A stretch of DNA of 64,000 nt from Sapria himalayana (taxonomy: Eukaryota; Streptophyta; Magnoliopsida; Malpighiales; Rafflesiaceae). Positions 47,331 through 59,321 of the stretch are shown piece by piece. The DNA lies in assembly GCA_029783825.1 (NCBI GenBank), contig JAREIK010010196.1, forward strand, positions 1 to 64,000, in the 5' to 3' direction. Numbering within the stretch: the first letter of the stretch is position 1; each line of letters begins with the position of its first letter. Under the pieces are notes generated by a model, which was not told where the DNA came from, made no database searches, and was given only the letters and a program-made list of their open reading frames with translations. Made by a program: the position numbers and the translations under genes.

Positions 47331-50300
47331 TGATAGCTATTATAAATATTTATATAACTATATAAACTATTCATAATTATATTTAACTATATTTGTAACT
47401 ATGTAAACTATTTTTATATCTATATTAATAACTATATATAATTATAAATATAATTATAAATATTTAACTATATGAGTAATTCTATATAATTATATTTTTA
47501 ACAAAATATATCATATGTATAATAATATATAACTATATATAATTGTAGTTTACTATATGTATAACTATAAAATGATATATATAACTATATATTTATCTAC
47601 TTACATATTTATAACAATGTTTGTATAACTATATATAAATATTTGTATAACTATGTAAAACTCTATATAATTAAATATAATTATATTTGTATCTATGTAT
47701 ACATATATGTATTAATATAATTAAATCTAAATATTTATTTATAACTTTGTAGATATTTATGTATAACTACTTATAACTACTTGTATGAATATAACTATAT
47801 ATCATAATATGTTTATCTAAATATAACTTTTTTTATTATGTATACTATAGGTATAATAACATATAGAGTTTGACCTCCCTCTCTAGTGACAATCTCTTGA
47901 GGTCTATTGATTCTGTTTCTTTCTGTCATCAGATCTTGTTACTGCCATATGACAAAGGATTTGAGACTTAGGGGAAGAAATGGGATTTACATTCACAAAT
48001 TTGTTCAGCAGGCTGTTAGCCAATAAGGAGATGAGATTTTGATGCTCGGTCTTGATGCTCGCAGGAAAGACAAGCATTCTGAATAGTTGAAGCTTGGTTA
48101 AATTGTCACCACAATTCCTACTATTGTCTTCAATGTAGAGACTATTAAATACAAAAACATGAATTTAACTGTGCGGGATGTTGGGGGTCAAGACAAGATT
48201 CACCCTTTCTGGAGGGAATACTTCCAAAATACCCAAGGTCTCATATTTGTGGTGGATAGTAATGATAGATATCGAGTAGTTGAAGCCATATATGAGTTGC
48301 ATAGGATGCTAAATGAGGAAAATCTTTGAGATGCAGGTTTTGCTGGTGTTTTCCAATAAGCATGATCTTCCCAATGCGATGAATGAAGCTGAAATTACTG
48401 ACAAGCTAGTACTTCACTCTCTTCTCCAATGCCATTGCCACATTCTAAGCACCTATGCTACCTTTGGCAATGGCCTGTACGAGGGTCTTGATTGGCTTTC
48501 TAATTACATTGCCAACAAATCATAAATAATTTAAGCAGGATGAGGCAAAATTTGTTGACATATCTGGATGTGGATCTAATATTTGCCTATTTTGCTTGAA
48601 TTTTGTTCTGTTATGTGGATGACGTCATCTATTTCCAAGGGGATTCAAATTGTCTTTATATTTATATATTGCATGCCTGAAATACAAGACCGCATTTACT
48701 TTGTTATGATCTGTTATAAGCCGAACTTGTTTGTTTTTTTGGTTTGTCTTTTTGACATTGTATCCCAAAGGTATAAGAAACATATAACTATAATAATTGT
48801 CTTTGACTATATGTATTACAATAAAAGCTTTATACATAATTATATTTAAATATATAATTATACTTATATCTAATATACATTTGTATATATTAGTATTCAA
48901 AATATATTTTACTATATCTATAACCTATACATACCTATATATATAGTTTATATAAAATTATATAAATAAATATATACCTACATGTAAAATATAATTATAA
49001 CTGATACGTGTAACTAAATGTATTACCACATGTAACTATATTTATAATTACATGTATAATAACATAACAACATTTAATTAACTATATGTGTATAACTATA
49101 TATAAATATTTGTATAAATATATATAAATAATTGTATAACTTTAATACACACTCTATATAATTTAATATAACTATAATTTGTAAGTATGTATAATATATA
49201 TGTAAATCATATATTATTTTAACTTCTATATTTATGCATAACTATTGTATTAATATATCTATATATATATAACTAATAATGTTAGCAAAATAAAAATATT
49301 ATAGCTAATATATCTATATGTATAATAATCATATACCTATACAATAATTGTAACTTATGTAGCCTGAATACTATAAAAGCATTATACATACTATATTTAA
49401 ATATATAATTAACACTTATATTGAATAGTACATGTATATAGATTAAAGTATTCAAAAATATATTTACTATATCTATACTTTACACATAACTATATGTATA
49501 GATATATAAAATTATATAAATAAATATATATGCTGACATGTATAAATATAAGTTTAACTATACGTGTAACTATATGTATAACCCATGTAACTATATTTAT
49601 AATTACATGTATAACAACATACAACCTTATATTTAATTTATGTGTATAACTATATATAGATATTTTGTAAAACTAAATAAAACTTTAAATAATTAAATAT
49701 AACTATATTTTTAACTATTTATACATATATATATAAATATATGTAAATTTATATATTTATTTGTAAACATTGTATATATTGATGTATAACTAAATTTAAC
49801 TACTCTGTATGAATATATATATATATATAAACTAAATGTTTAACGATATATAATTTTTTATATCTCTATATATCATATGTATGCTAACATATAATTATAA
49901 ATAATTTTTATCTTACTATATGTAAACTATAAGAATTTTCTACATAACTATATTTAAATATATAATTAAAAACATATATTTAATATAACAGTTTATTTAT
50001 TAGTATAAAGAATCTATTTTAGCATATCCATACCTATATATACTATATGTATAAATATCTGAAATTATATGATACTATATACATACATACATGTATAAAT
50101 ATGTATAACTACGTGTAACAATATTTATAATTATATGTATAAAAACATACAACACAATGTTTAACTATATGTGTATAACTATATATAAATATTTTATAAC
50201 TATAAATAACTATATATATATAAAATATAACTTTATTTTTAATTATGTATACATATATGTATACATATATGTAAATTTATATAATTGTTTATAACTTGTA

Positions 50301-50430
50301 TACATTTATTTATATTTATTTATAACTACTTGTCTGCATATATCTTTATATAATTATATGTTTAATTATATGTAACTGTTTATAAACTACATTTACTATA
50401 TGTACCCTAACATATAATTATATATGAGAT
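47330..50430. repeat. AT-rich satellite, unit about 550 bp
   Basis: The phrase ATAAAAGC-TTATACAT recurs at about 48,824 and 49,371 with a weaker copy at about 49,928. In each the same order follows: AACACTTATATT, ATTCAAAATATATTTTACTA, TATAAAATTATATAAATAAA, TAACTATATTTATAATTACA, TAACTATATATAAATATTTG. This indicates three tandem units of about 550 bp (48,787-50,430). Similar but less regular sequence lies at 47,330-47,850, on the other side of the ARF1 retrocopy. Confidence 0.75.
47866..48769 (+). pseudogene. ARF1-like: ARF1 (ADP-ribosylation factor) processed pseudogene
   Basis: Coding part 47,980-48,525, exactly 546 bp, the length of a plant ARF1 reading frame (181 residues plus stop). It begins MGFTFTNLFSRLLANKEMRF and includes [72 protein letters not shown] and [17 protein letters not shown]. 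No introns are visible, unlike plant ARF genes as far as I know. Lesions: a 1-bp deletion after the MR of KEMR, a TGA where Arg is expected (ENL-stop-DA), and a compensating 1-bp insertion after it. The P-loop GLDAAGKT has become GLDARRKDK. Imperfect flanking repeats GGTATAATAACATATA (47,850) and GGTATAAGAAACATATA (48,770) look like a target duplication. A short 5' leader and about 240 bp of 3' region are included; no poly(A) is preserved. Confidence 0.9.
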
Positions 50431-51060
50431 AATACTAATTTGTTGCACTAACTTGAAATTAAATGGCAAAAGATATAATATCACCAATATGTAAGCACAT
50501 AGCATGGAAGTGTTCGTTAATCAGGCTCATATATGGTATAATAAAAATAAGGGTCATACTCTTATCTAATCCCAGCCATTGGGCCTCAGGCTCAAATATG
50601 AACTTATGAATGACAAAAGATTATAAAATTTGATAGGTTTATACAGAAGAAATGTTATTTTTCTTTTATATAATTTTTTCATTCTAACACTGCACTTTTT
50701 ATGTGGTCTCCTCTCCTCTCCCTCTCTAATTTTTTTTTCTATCACTCTATTCCTCTTTTTCTTTTGTGTCACACACTCTCTCTTGTATTTTTTTTCTCGC
50801 TCTCCTTTCTTGCTTGTTCTCTCTCTCTCTCTCTCTCTTCCCCCCTCGCTCCCTCTCTCCCCCCCTCTCCCCCTCTCTTCCTCTCTCTTCATCTTCTCTC
50901 TCTATCCCTCTCTCTCTCTCTCCCACTTTCTCTCTCTTTCCCTCTTCTCTCCCTCTCTCTCCCTCCCTCCCTCTCCCTCTCTCTCCCTCCCTCTCTCTAA
51001 TAGAATGTTTAATTCAAAATAATGATTGAACATTATTTTTTGTAATATAAACATGGCAAA
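50431..51060. repeat. CT-rich microsatellite array 2 and flanks
   Basis: A CT-rich block at about 50,702-51,000 ((CT)n, CCCTCTCT and TCCCCCC units) lies just upstream of the TNP2 remnant. Flanking sequence has no recognisable feature. The Ser/Leu/Pro-rich frames are artefacts. Confidence 0.88.
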
Positions 51061-54000
51061 ATGAGTTTCAGATCATCAGTGGATGATAGAAGGTTTATTA
51101 ATAGATTTTGTATAAAGGATTTTTTGAGTGGGTCTGAAACTTTCATCAATTTTACATGTAGTCAATCGAGATGGATGGGATGGAGAAAAAATTAAGTTTC
51201 CATATAATCATCATAAGTGTCAGGATATCCCCTATGATGCAAACACTATAAGATACCATTGGCTAATATGGCTTCGTGTCAAATTATTTTGTTTGGATTT
51301 TATCATGGGGAAAGTACAATAGCTCTGAATATTGACTAAATGAGGTACTAAATCATTTGCTTGTAGTAAAGAATCATCACACATACCATTGAATGATCAC
51401 GGGAAGTGCTGGTGTTGACTTCAATATAGATTACATGGTGAACTACCAAAAAATGAAGCTCATAATTTTATGAAATGCTTTAAAAGCTACAAATAAAGAG
51501 TTGTGGCCGGTTGTAAAACACATTTACAATTATCATTGTGGCTCGACTTATGAGCATTAAGTCAGAAAATCATATGTTTTGAGAAATTATTTGATCAGGT
51601 GACAGATCTGATGAAGGAGATTATTCCAGATAATAATATGATCACTAACAACTTTTACAACACTAAGAAGTTACTATGAGGAATGTGTCTACCAGTCAAA
51701 AAAATTAATTGTTGTTTAAATGGATGTATGTTATATTGGGGTAATTATTGTGGATTTAATTAGCTGTAAAGTTTTGCATCATCCTTGATTTAAGAAGGAC
51801 ACCTCATGCTGTAGATACACCACAAAATTGAAGGTTGTATTTAAGAAGATGTATTATTTTTCCATTAATTCTTCAATTACAGAGACTTATGCATCAAATG
51901 CTACAGCAAATGATATGAGATGACATTCTGATTATGAGGTTAAAGAAGGGATAATGCGTCATCCATTAGATTCACTTACTTAGGAAGCATTTTAATTATA
52001 AACATCAAGATTTGCATCTAAAAGTCAAAATGTCGAGATGGGCCTCTACACTAATAGTTTCAGTCATTGGGAAATCTGGAGAATAGTATTCAACAGGGCT
52101 AGTGATAGTGAAACCTATAACTTGCCTCTGTGGTTGTTCATGAGGAGCAATATATGTTTTTGTCATATTGGGTCCATGGCCCAAAAAATCTGAAAAGACA
52201 TGCTGGATATTTTCTTACTTGCTCTTATTGCAGAGTTAAATCATTTGGGGATTTTTGGGGTTGATACATATGATATCTCAAAGAAGCAAAATTTCATTAT
52301 GTTGGCAACCCTTATTGTGGATTGTAAGTGACTTTCCTGCATATTCAATGTTGTCTGGTTGGAGTACTGCAAGATTGATTTGCATGCTCATATTGCATGA
52401 CAAAATTTATGCATTTACTCTCAAATTTAGTGGGTAAATAGTTATGGTTTATAACCATCATAAGTTTCTACCTATGAATCATCCATTTCGAAGAAATAGA
52501 ACTACATTTCAAAAAAAAATAAGACGGTGATGATAGTTTGTACCAGCAATTCTTCAGGAGATGATATTATTACAGAGATTCAGAGATTGAGTTTGAAGAA
52601 GGTAACTTAAAAGGATGCTACCGGAAGTAATGGACCAATAAGAAAAATATTTGGCTGGAGGAAACGTAGAAATTTTTGGGTCTTTCCCTATTGGAAGTCC
52701 AATTTAATTCGTCATAACTTATATGTAATGCATATTAAAAAAAATCTATTTTACAATGTTTTCAACACTATCCTTAACGTAGAATGGAAAATAAACAGAC
52801 ATTTAAAATCAAGACAAGAGCTAATGATTACTATCAGTATCCCAAATTGAAACTGAATGAGGTTGACATAAAAATTTCTTAAAGCTTGCTACACACTTGA
52901 TAAGAAGGCCAAGACAATATTGTGTGAATGGTGTTAAAAATTGAAATTCTCTGATAGATATGTGCCAAATATAGGTGAGAAGCAGGATATAAAGAATCTT
53001 AAGTTATTTGGAATGAAAAGTCATGACTGTCATGTATTATGCAAAATAATAATACCAATTGCATTCCGTGAATACTTAGCCTAAGTGTTTGGAAGGTCCA
53101 TTATAGAACTTAGTTTATTTTTTCAAATAGCTAACTGCAACCACATCAAACTAAATGACATGGTGAGGCTAGAGAATGACATCCACTTATAATTTGTAAG
53201 CTTGAATGGATATTACCACCAAGTTTTTTTGACTCAATGGAATATTGTCGGTCCATTTGGCATACGAAGCAAGAATAGCAGGGCCATTACAATACAATGG
53301 GTGTATCTTTTTGAGAGGTAAATATATATAATTGCTATGTTTTATTATTTCGTATATAAAGTAATTATTGTAATTTAATAGAATTTAAAACCCTAACATT
53401 GTGTTGTAGGGCATCTTCATAGTTGAAATTAAATGTTAGAAACAAAGCAAAAGTTAAAGGTTCAATTTGCTATGCATCTTTAGTAGAAGAAGTACCATCA
53501 TTTGTTCTTATTATTTTGACGATCCATTCATACAATGAATAACAAATGTGCCTAGGAATGATGAAGGCAATGTGATGGTAGAAGATGTATTCTATGAACA
53601 AACAATTAATTTTCAAGCACTCTGTAAGAGTATTTAGAAGAGCAATGAAAAGATGCGTGACAGATGAAGAGTACAAACAACCCAGAGCTATGTTTTACTT
53701 AATTTTGAAGAGGCTGCACCATATATTGAGTTGTATACACAAAATGGTTGCAGATTTAATCATAGTTTAATTTTATCTTTAACAGGGAATTATTAAAAAT
53801 TGATATATATTTTTTCTTTCTATTTTTTATATCTGTGCAGTATTTATGTTGAGTAGTTAAAATATAGGCAACCAGCAATTTTCATCAATGATGTCGATTA
53901 TGTTGCAAGAAACTAAATTGCGAATTGGTTCAAACATTATGTGAGAATTATTAAGTTTTAAACTTTTGAATTATTTAATTTATTATTATCTTTTATTTGT

Positions 54001-54755
54001 TAATATCAATTTCTTAATTTATGTCATAGGTAATTGATCCTTCAAATAGAGATTCAAATATTTTCATTCAGAATCTACGTAAAGGCCTGTTTAGACATGT
54101 GACAACCTATCTTGGGTATTTTGTTATTGGATATAAATTTCACACAATCAGGCACGGTTCTTCTAAAATAATAATTAATAGTGGTGTATGCATTAAAGGC
54201 ACAAGTTATAGTGCAGATGAGATTGATTATTATGGTCAACTCAAAGAAGTTATTGAGTTGAGTATCTTGGACTCGAAAATAATAGGATTGTATTATTTAA
54301 GTGCAAGTAGTTTTATTCTACACGAAATATGGGCACAAAGATTCAATCATATTATAAGCTAGTGGATGTTAACCATAAATATAGATATAATGGATATGAG
54401 CCATTTATTATGACAGTTCAAGCTGCTAAGTATATTATTATACATATCCGTGTTTATCTCATGATAAGAATGATTGGGGGCGATTTGTATATCAAAGCTT
54501 GCTCAAAATTTGAAGTACCAACATAGCAACAAAGAAGTGCAGACTTAGATATTGCACCAACATTCCAGGAAGATGACATAAATAATATTGAGCCTATGAA
54601 TGTAGATGAAGATCCAGAAAATTTATGTGACTTAAATGGTGGCATATTAGAAATTAAAGATGATCAAAATCTATCTGAAGATGAGTTCGAACTTCTATCA
54701 GAATCAGAAAAATATCAAAAGATCCATTGGATGATGACAATGAAGCTGATAATTA
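51060..54755 (+). pseudogene. CACTA TNP2-like transposase (Transposase_21, DUF4218, DUF4216), decayed
   Basis: Plus-strand remnants in the family order. N-terminal INRFCIKDFLSGSETFINF (about 51,095). Transposase_21 blocks: EGIMRHPLDSLTWEAF-like (about 51,950, one stop), ETYNLPLW (52,110), SDFPAYSMLSGWSTA (52,328-52,372) and RHNLYVMHIKKNLFYNVFNT (about 52,715). Then MKSHDCHVLCKIIIPIAFRE (about 53,015). DUF4218: PPSFFDSMEYCR (53,216), a YLFER end before a probable GT-AG intron (about 53,319-53,409), then ICSYYFDD. DUF4216: GYKFHTIRHGSSK and DYYGQLKEVIELS (about 54,130-54,270), ending in NGYEPFIMTVQAAK. Many stops and frameshifts; non-functional. TNP2 catalyses transposition in En/Spm-type elements. 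Confidence 0.92.
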
Positions 54756-54895
54756 AATTATTATAATTCTATAATAAAATTAAACTATCAAAGTTTTTTT
54801 ATATTTTGTTGAAATCTATCTGTGTGTTTTATTCTAAAATGCATGTTTGTCATCATATCTCTATTGTTTATTCTATGTTTTATTATGTATAGCAG

Positions 54896-56130
54896 ATGGC
54901 GCCTATAGGACGTGGTCGTGGTGGAGGTGGACGTGGACATAGAAATGAACCAAATTCATCTAGTATGCTACATCATGTTGGAGAATCAGTATCATCTCAT
55001 AGCCACCATATCCATACTTTAACATCACAATCACCATCTTCATATCTATCGCCATCACCATCATTGATACCTCTACTATCACCTTTATTAGATGTAAGCT
55101 CGCCACCCATTGTACTTCCTGCACACACTTTTGATCCATCTTTATTTTCTTTACCATATCTTACTCTGATAGTTCCCCCATTTACAAAACCAACAACAAC
55201 ATCAAATGTTGTGCCTTCCTCTACAGTCAGTGCAAAGTTAGAAATTGAGATTATGGTTGGCAGGTAAAAGAAATATGTAAAAATGACTTGAAAAAAAAAT
55301 TTTGATGTTTCGATTAGTTGTTTTTTTATATTGTTATGATTTTTTTGTTTTCAATGTTATTTATTTATTTGTATAGTTTTATTCCATCTCACAAGTGTTC
55401 GACTATAATTACAAAGTCTTTCAAGAAAATGTCTGATTCTATCTCTTGGAAGAAAGTTTCTAAATCGACAAAAGAGTCATATTTTAATGACTTTCAGGTA
55501 AAAATAACAAAACAAAAGTATTGAAAAATAATCTTCAAATTACTTAACTATTATGTTGGTTATTATTCAAATAATAAATAATTACGTTCTTATTGTTAAT
55601 ATAAATTCTTCTGTGATTTTTATATATATAGAATCAGTGCACATGGGCACCCAAATTTGATGGAAAGATAAAGTCATTACGAATTTTTATGATATTTACA
55701 GGAAGATGCATGTGAAAAAAGTGGATGGTCAGTTTGTTGACTACAAGTCTCAGATGATTGCTGTAAGAACTTGTTATTTTAATAAGATTTTATAATATTA
55801 TAGTACATATTGAAAATTGTTTGGAATACAAAATATTTATTTTATTTTTATATATCTAGAATAGTTTTTTTCTCTATTTTATTTCAGGACCAAATGGAGA
55901 ATTGTGTGACAGCTCCTCATCAAAAAGTTGAGGATTCTATGGTTCTTCAACCTAGTGACTATGATCCTATTTATTTGGAGACCATAGGAGGTCATAAGAA
56001 GCAATGATTGTATGGAATCAGCTCGAAGGGCGTGACATTTTTTTGTAGTAGTCATGCTTCTAATTCATCCATCTCAACAATGGTGGATGAGGCGGACGAA
56101 CAACAATAATGAAAACAAATGAACGTATTG
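54896..56130 (+). pseudogene. CACTA TNP1-like gene (Ptta/En/Spm, Transposase_24), introns visible
   Basis: Exon 1 (54,896-55,263) encodes MAPIGRGRGGGGRGHRNEP and a Ser/Pro/His-rich stretch. GT-AG introns are read at 55,264-55,376, 55,498-55,631 and 55,763-55,887. Exon 2 gives FIPSHKCSTIITKSFKKM and SWKKVSKSTKESYFNDFQ. Exon 3 ends in GQFVDYKSQMIA. Exon 4 continues DQMENCVTAPHQKVEDS, then PSDYDPIYLETIGGHKKQ, a stop, and LYGISSKGVTFFCSSHASNS. These are the hallmarks of the second CACTA gene. At least one stop (after KKQ, where Arg is expected) and a disrupted exon 3 make it a pseudogene, but three of its introns keep canonical splice sites. Confidence 0.85.
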
Positions 56131-56410
56131 TAGTTATAGAGACCGAAATGAAAAAGAAGGATGAATAGATATCTCATTTGAATGAAGAAATATATGAAAT
56201 TAAAGAACAAAAGGATGAGCAGATATCTCGTTTGAATGAAGAAATATATGAAATTAAAGAACAAAAGGATGAGCAGATATCTCATTTGAAAAAAAATATA
56301 TGAAATTAAAGAATAGAAGGATGAGCAGTATACTAATTTGATCGAAGAAATGCAAGAAATTAATGAAATAAAAGATGAGATGAAAGAAATTAAGAATGTA
56401 AAGCAATAGT
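56130..56410 (+). pseudogene. Coiled-coil tail of the TNP1-like gene, 18-residue tandem repeat
   Basis: A 54-bp unit, GATGAGCAGATATCTCGTTT and onward, occurs about three times (56,159, 56,213, 56,267) with shorter derivatives to 56,400. It encodes KDEQISRLNEEIYEIKEQ, a charged heptad-compatible repeat typical of a coiled coil. A TAG in the first unit and a deletion in the third break the frame. Confidence 0.8.
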
Positions 56411-56882
56411 AGATTTCCTATATGGAGTTACATTTAGTAGCATTGGCGCAACAAATAGTATTCCAAGATTCAGCAATGAAACCTTATAGAAGAGGATAGC
56501 ATTCCATATAAATTATGAAAATGATTTTATATGAGAATTATTTCTGAACTGTTATTTATTTTTGTATATATGTAGTAAATAATTATGATATTTTTTTTTG
56601 CAGGTTTTAATTTTGTTTATTCTGGTTTAGTTCTTTGCTTTTTTGATTAACCTATTTATGAATCTTTGCAGGACACATTATCTGAGACACACGAAAAATT
56701 TATAATTCAAAGAATTCAGGCATTGCCACTGTCTTTCCAATGCATGGGTCTCATATTTATCGATTTCAGTTTTATCAAAAGGAGGGCTAGCTTAATTTAG
56801 CTTTATTATTCCGAAACCATTTTATTTTTGCACTCTCTTTCTCTCTAAATATAATTGTTGGACATCTTTTGGATTTTTGTTA

Positions 56883-58137
56883 AAGTTGTATGACAATCAA
56901 TTTTTATTTGTGTTTGTTCATATCTATTATAACTATTTTTATATCTGTGAATATGTTTGTGTCTCCAAATTTTTTGGGTAGAGTTTTAGCCTATTATAGG
57001 TAAGTAAAAGCCTATATTCAGAAACGGAAGTAGTGGCAGTGGTGGCAATAGCTATAATGATGGTAGTAGTAGCAGCAGTGGTGGTGACAGTGGCAGCAGG
57101 CAGCAGTGACAGAAGCGGCGGCAACGTTGGTAGTAGTGGAAGCGGAGGCAGTAGTGGCAACGGTGGTAGCCGAGGAAGTAGTGGAAGTGGCCCCAGAGGG
57201 AGTGGCTGCATCATTGTTAGCGGCGGCATCGAAGGTAGCGGCAACATCAGAGGCAATGACAACATCAGTGATAGCATTGTAGCAATGGCAATGGTGGAAG
57301 CACCGGCCGTAGTGGCAGTAGTTGCAGCATAGGTAGTGGTGGCAGCGGCGACAGCCTTTGAAGTAGTGGTATCAGTTGCAGCAGCGGTGATAGCCACTGT
57401 AGTAGCGGCAACGACGGTAATAGTGGCAGTACTGGCAGGAGCAGCAGCAGCAGTGGTAGTGGCAGTAGTGGCAGGAGCAGTAGCGACAACTGGAGTAGTA
57501 GCAATAGCAACAAATGTGGTATATATGTACATATATAGTCAGTATATATGTACATATAATTCTACAGTAATTTATGTACATATATAATATTGAGTATATA
57601 TGTGCTTAGTATATATGTATGCATAATATTGTGGGTATATGTATATATACTATAGTAATATATACGAGTGAAATGCTAGTATATATGTACTTATTTACTA
57701 TAGTAATATTTATTTATCAAAACATAGTTTTTTTTAATTTATTTTGATTTAATTTAGTGGTTTAAATTTCTTACAGATGTAGTACCGCATTGTTTCTCAT
57801 ATGAAGCTTGTATAAGTGAAGGGATTTTTCAACAGACATGAAGCACCGTGACTCGGATAGCTTTTTCACCACAAAAAGTTGGTGATCGGAGGAGTAGAGG
57901 GAGAGAAAGCAACATCAATGCAGGAATAGATTATACTTTATGCACAGTCAGTAGATATATTTGATTAATAATATATAATATAATTTTGTTATTTTTTTAT
58001 TTTAGTTATTTAAAATATTATATTAGAATAAGTTAATAAATGATTTTTTTTTGTTTAATTTAAAATTTTCATTTATAATTTCTATTTTTATTAAATTTAA
58101 TATAAAAATATTTAATTATTTAATTAAATTTTAGTTT
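56883..58137 (+). repeat. 1,255-bp tandem duplication, unit 1
   Basis: Unit 1 starts AAGTTGTATGACAATCAA and unit 2 starts AAGCTGTATGACAATCAC at 58,138. Shared order: TATCTGTGAATATGTTTGT, CTCCAAATTTTTTGGGTA, TTTTAGCCTATTATAG, a GTA/GCA triplet array, TATATGTACATATA repeats, TTATCAAAACATA, CATTGTTTCTCATATGAAGC, AGTAGAGGGAGAGAAAGCAA and a final AAGTTAATAAATGATTT. Confidence 0.92.
57025..57515 (+). repeat. (GTA/GTG/GCA)n imperfect triplet array 1
   Basis: About 490 bp of triplet-periodic sequence (GTAGTGGCAGTGGTGGCAAT type). Because the period is three, it is open in several frames on both strands (Val/Ala-, Ser/Gly- and Thr/Ala-rich). No codon bias or conservation argues for translation. Confidence 0.88.
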
Positions 58138-58274
58138 AAGCTGTATGACAATCACCTTTAATTTGTGTTTGTTCATGTCTATATAACTATTTTATATATC
58201 TGTGAATATGTTTGTATGTCTCCAAATTTTTTGGGTACAATTTTAGCCTATTATAGATATGTAAAGGCATATTA

Positions 58275-58795
58275 TCAGTAGTAGTAGTAGTAGTAGCGGT
58301 AGTGGCGACAGTAGTGGTAGTGATGGCAGTGGCGGTGGAGGAAGAGACAGTGGCAGCAGTGGTGGCGGTAGTAGTGATAGTAGTAGCAGGGGTGGAAGTG
58401 GTAGCAGTAGCAGTGGTTGCAGTGGCGATGGTAGTGGTGGTAGCAGTAGTTGCACCCGAAGCAGCAGTGGTAGTGGTGGTAGCAGCGGCAGCACCGGAAG
58501 CAGTGGCAGCATTGGCAGAGGTGGTAGCGGCAGCAACTGCGGTGGCGGTAGTATCGGTGGCAGTGGTGGTAGTGGCGGTAGCGACAACAACGGAAAAAGT
58601 GGAAGCATCGGCAACGAGGGCAGCAACGGTAGCAGCGGTGGCTGCTTTAGCGACAGCGGCGGCAACAGAGGTAGTGGTAGTAGTGGTGACAAAAATAGCG
58701 GTATTTGCAGCGATGATGGAAATGGTCACGGCGGTAGGAGTGGCAGTGACGGCATGAGCAGCAGCGGTAGTGGGAGCAGCAGCAACATCAACAAA
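58275..58795 (+). repeat. (GTA/GTG/GCA)n imperfect triplet array 2
   Basis: Counterpart of the array at 57,025, about 520 bp, with units such as GTAGTGGTGGTAGCGGCAGC. It is open on both strands for the same reason. It is more GC-rich than almost everything else in the CACTA element. Confidence 0.88.
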
Positions 58796-59304
58796 TGCGG
58801 TATATACATACGAATAAAGTTAGTATATACGTACATATAATACTGTTGTATTTTATGTACATATATACTGAGTATATTTATACTCAATATATATGTATAC
58901 ATAATACTATAGTTTTTATGTATATATACTGCAGTAATATATGTATAAATGAAATGTTAGTATATATTTACATATATACTACATACTTATATATTTATCA
59001 AAACATAACTTTTTTTATTTTAATTTGACTGAATTGTTTAAATTTCTTATAAATATGATACCGCATTGTTCCTCATACAAAGCTTGTATAAATGATAGGA
59101 ATTTTCACTAGATATTACGTGTCGTGACTCGGACAGATTTGTCGTAGGAAAAAAATGGTGATCAGAGGAGTAGAGGGAGAGAAAGCAACGTCAATGAATG
59201 GATATAATATACTTTATGCACTTTCGGTAGATATAATGATGAATAAAATGTAATAAAATTTTGTTATTTTTTTGTTTCAATTATGTAAAATATTGAATTA
59301 GAAT

Positions 59305-59321
59305 AAGTTATTAAATAATTT
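59305..59321 (+). other. Left target-site duplication of the LINE fragment
   Basis: AAGTTATTAAATAATTT, repeated exactly at 60,744-60,760. Confidence 0.9.

Larger units (their letters stand above)
58138..59321 (+). repeat. 1,255-bp tandem duplication, unit 2
   Basis: Second unit, diverged from unit 1 by point changes and by length of the triplet array. It ends at AAGTTATTAAATAATTT, where a LINE fragment has inserted; the sequence resumes at 60,761 (TATTTTTTGTTTATTATAAA), matching the tail of unit 1 (TTTTTTTTGTTTAATTTAAA). Confidence 0.9.
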
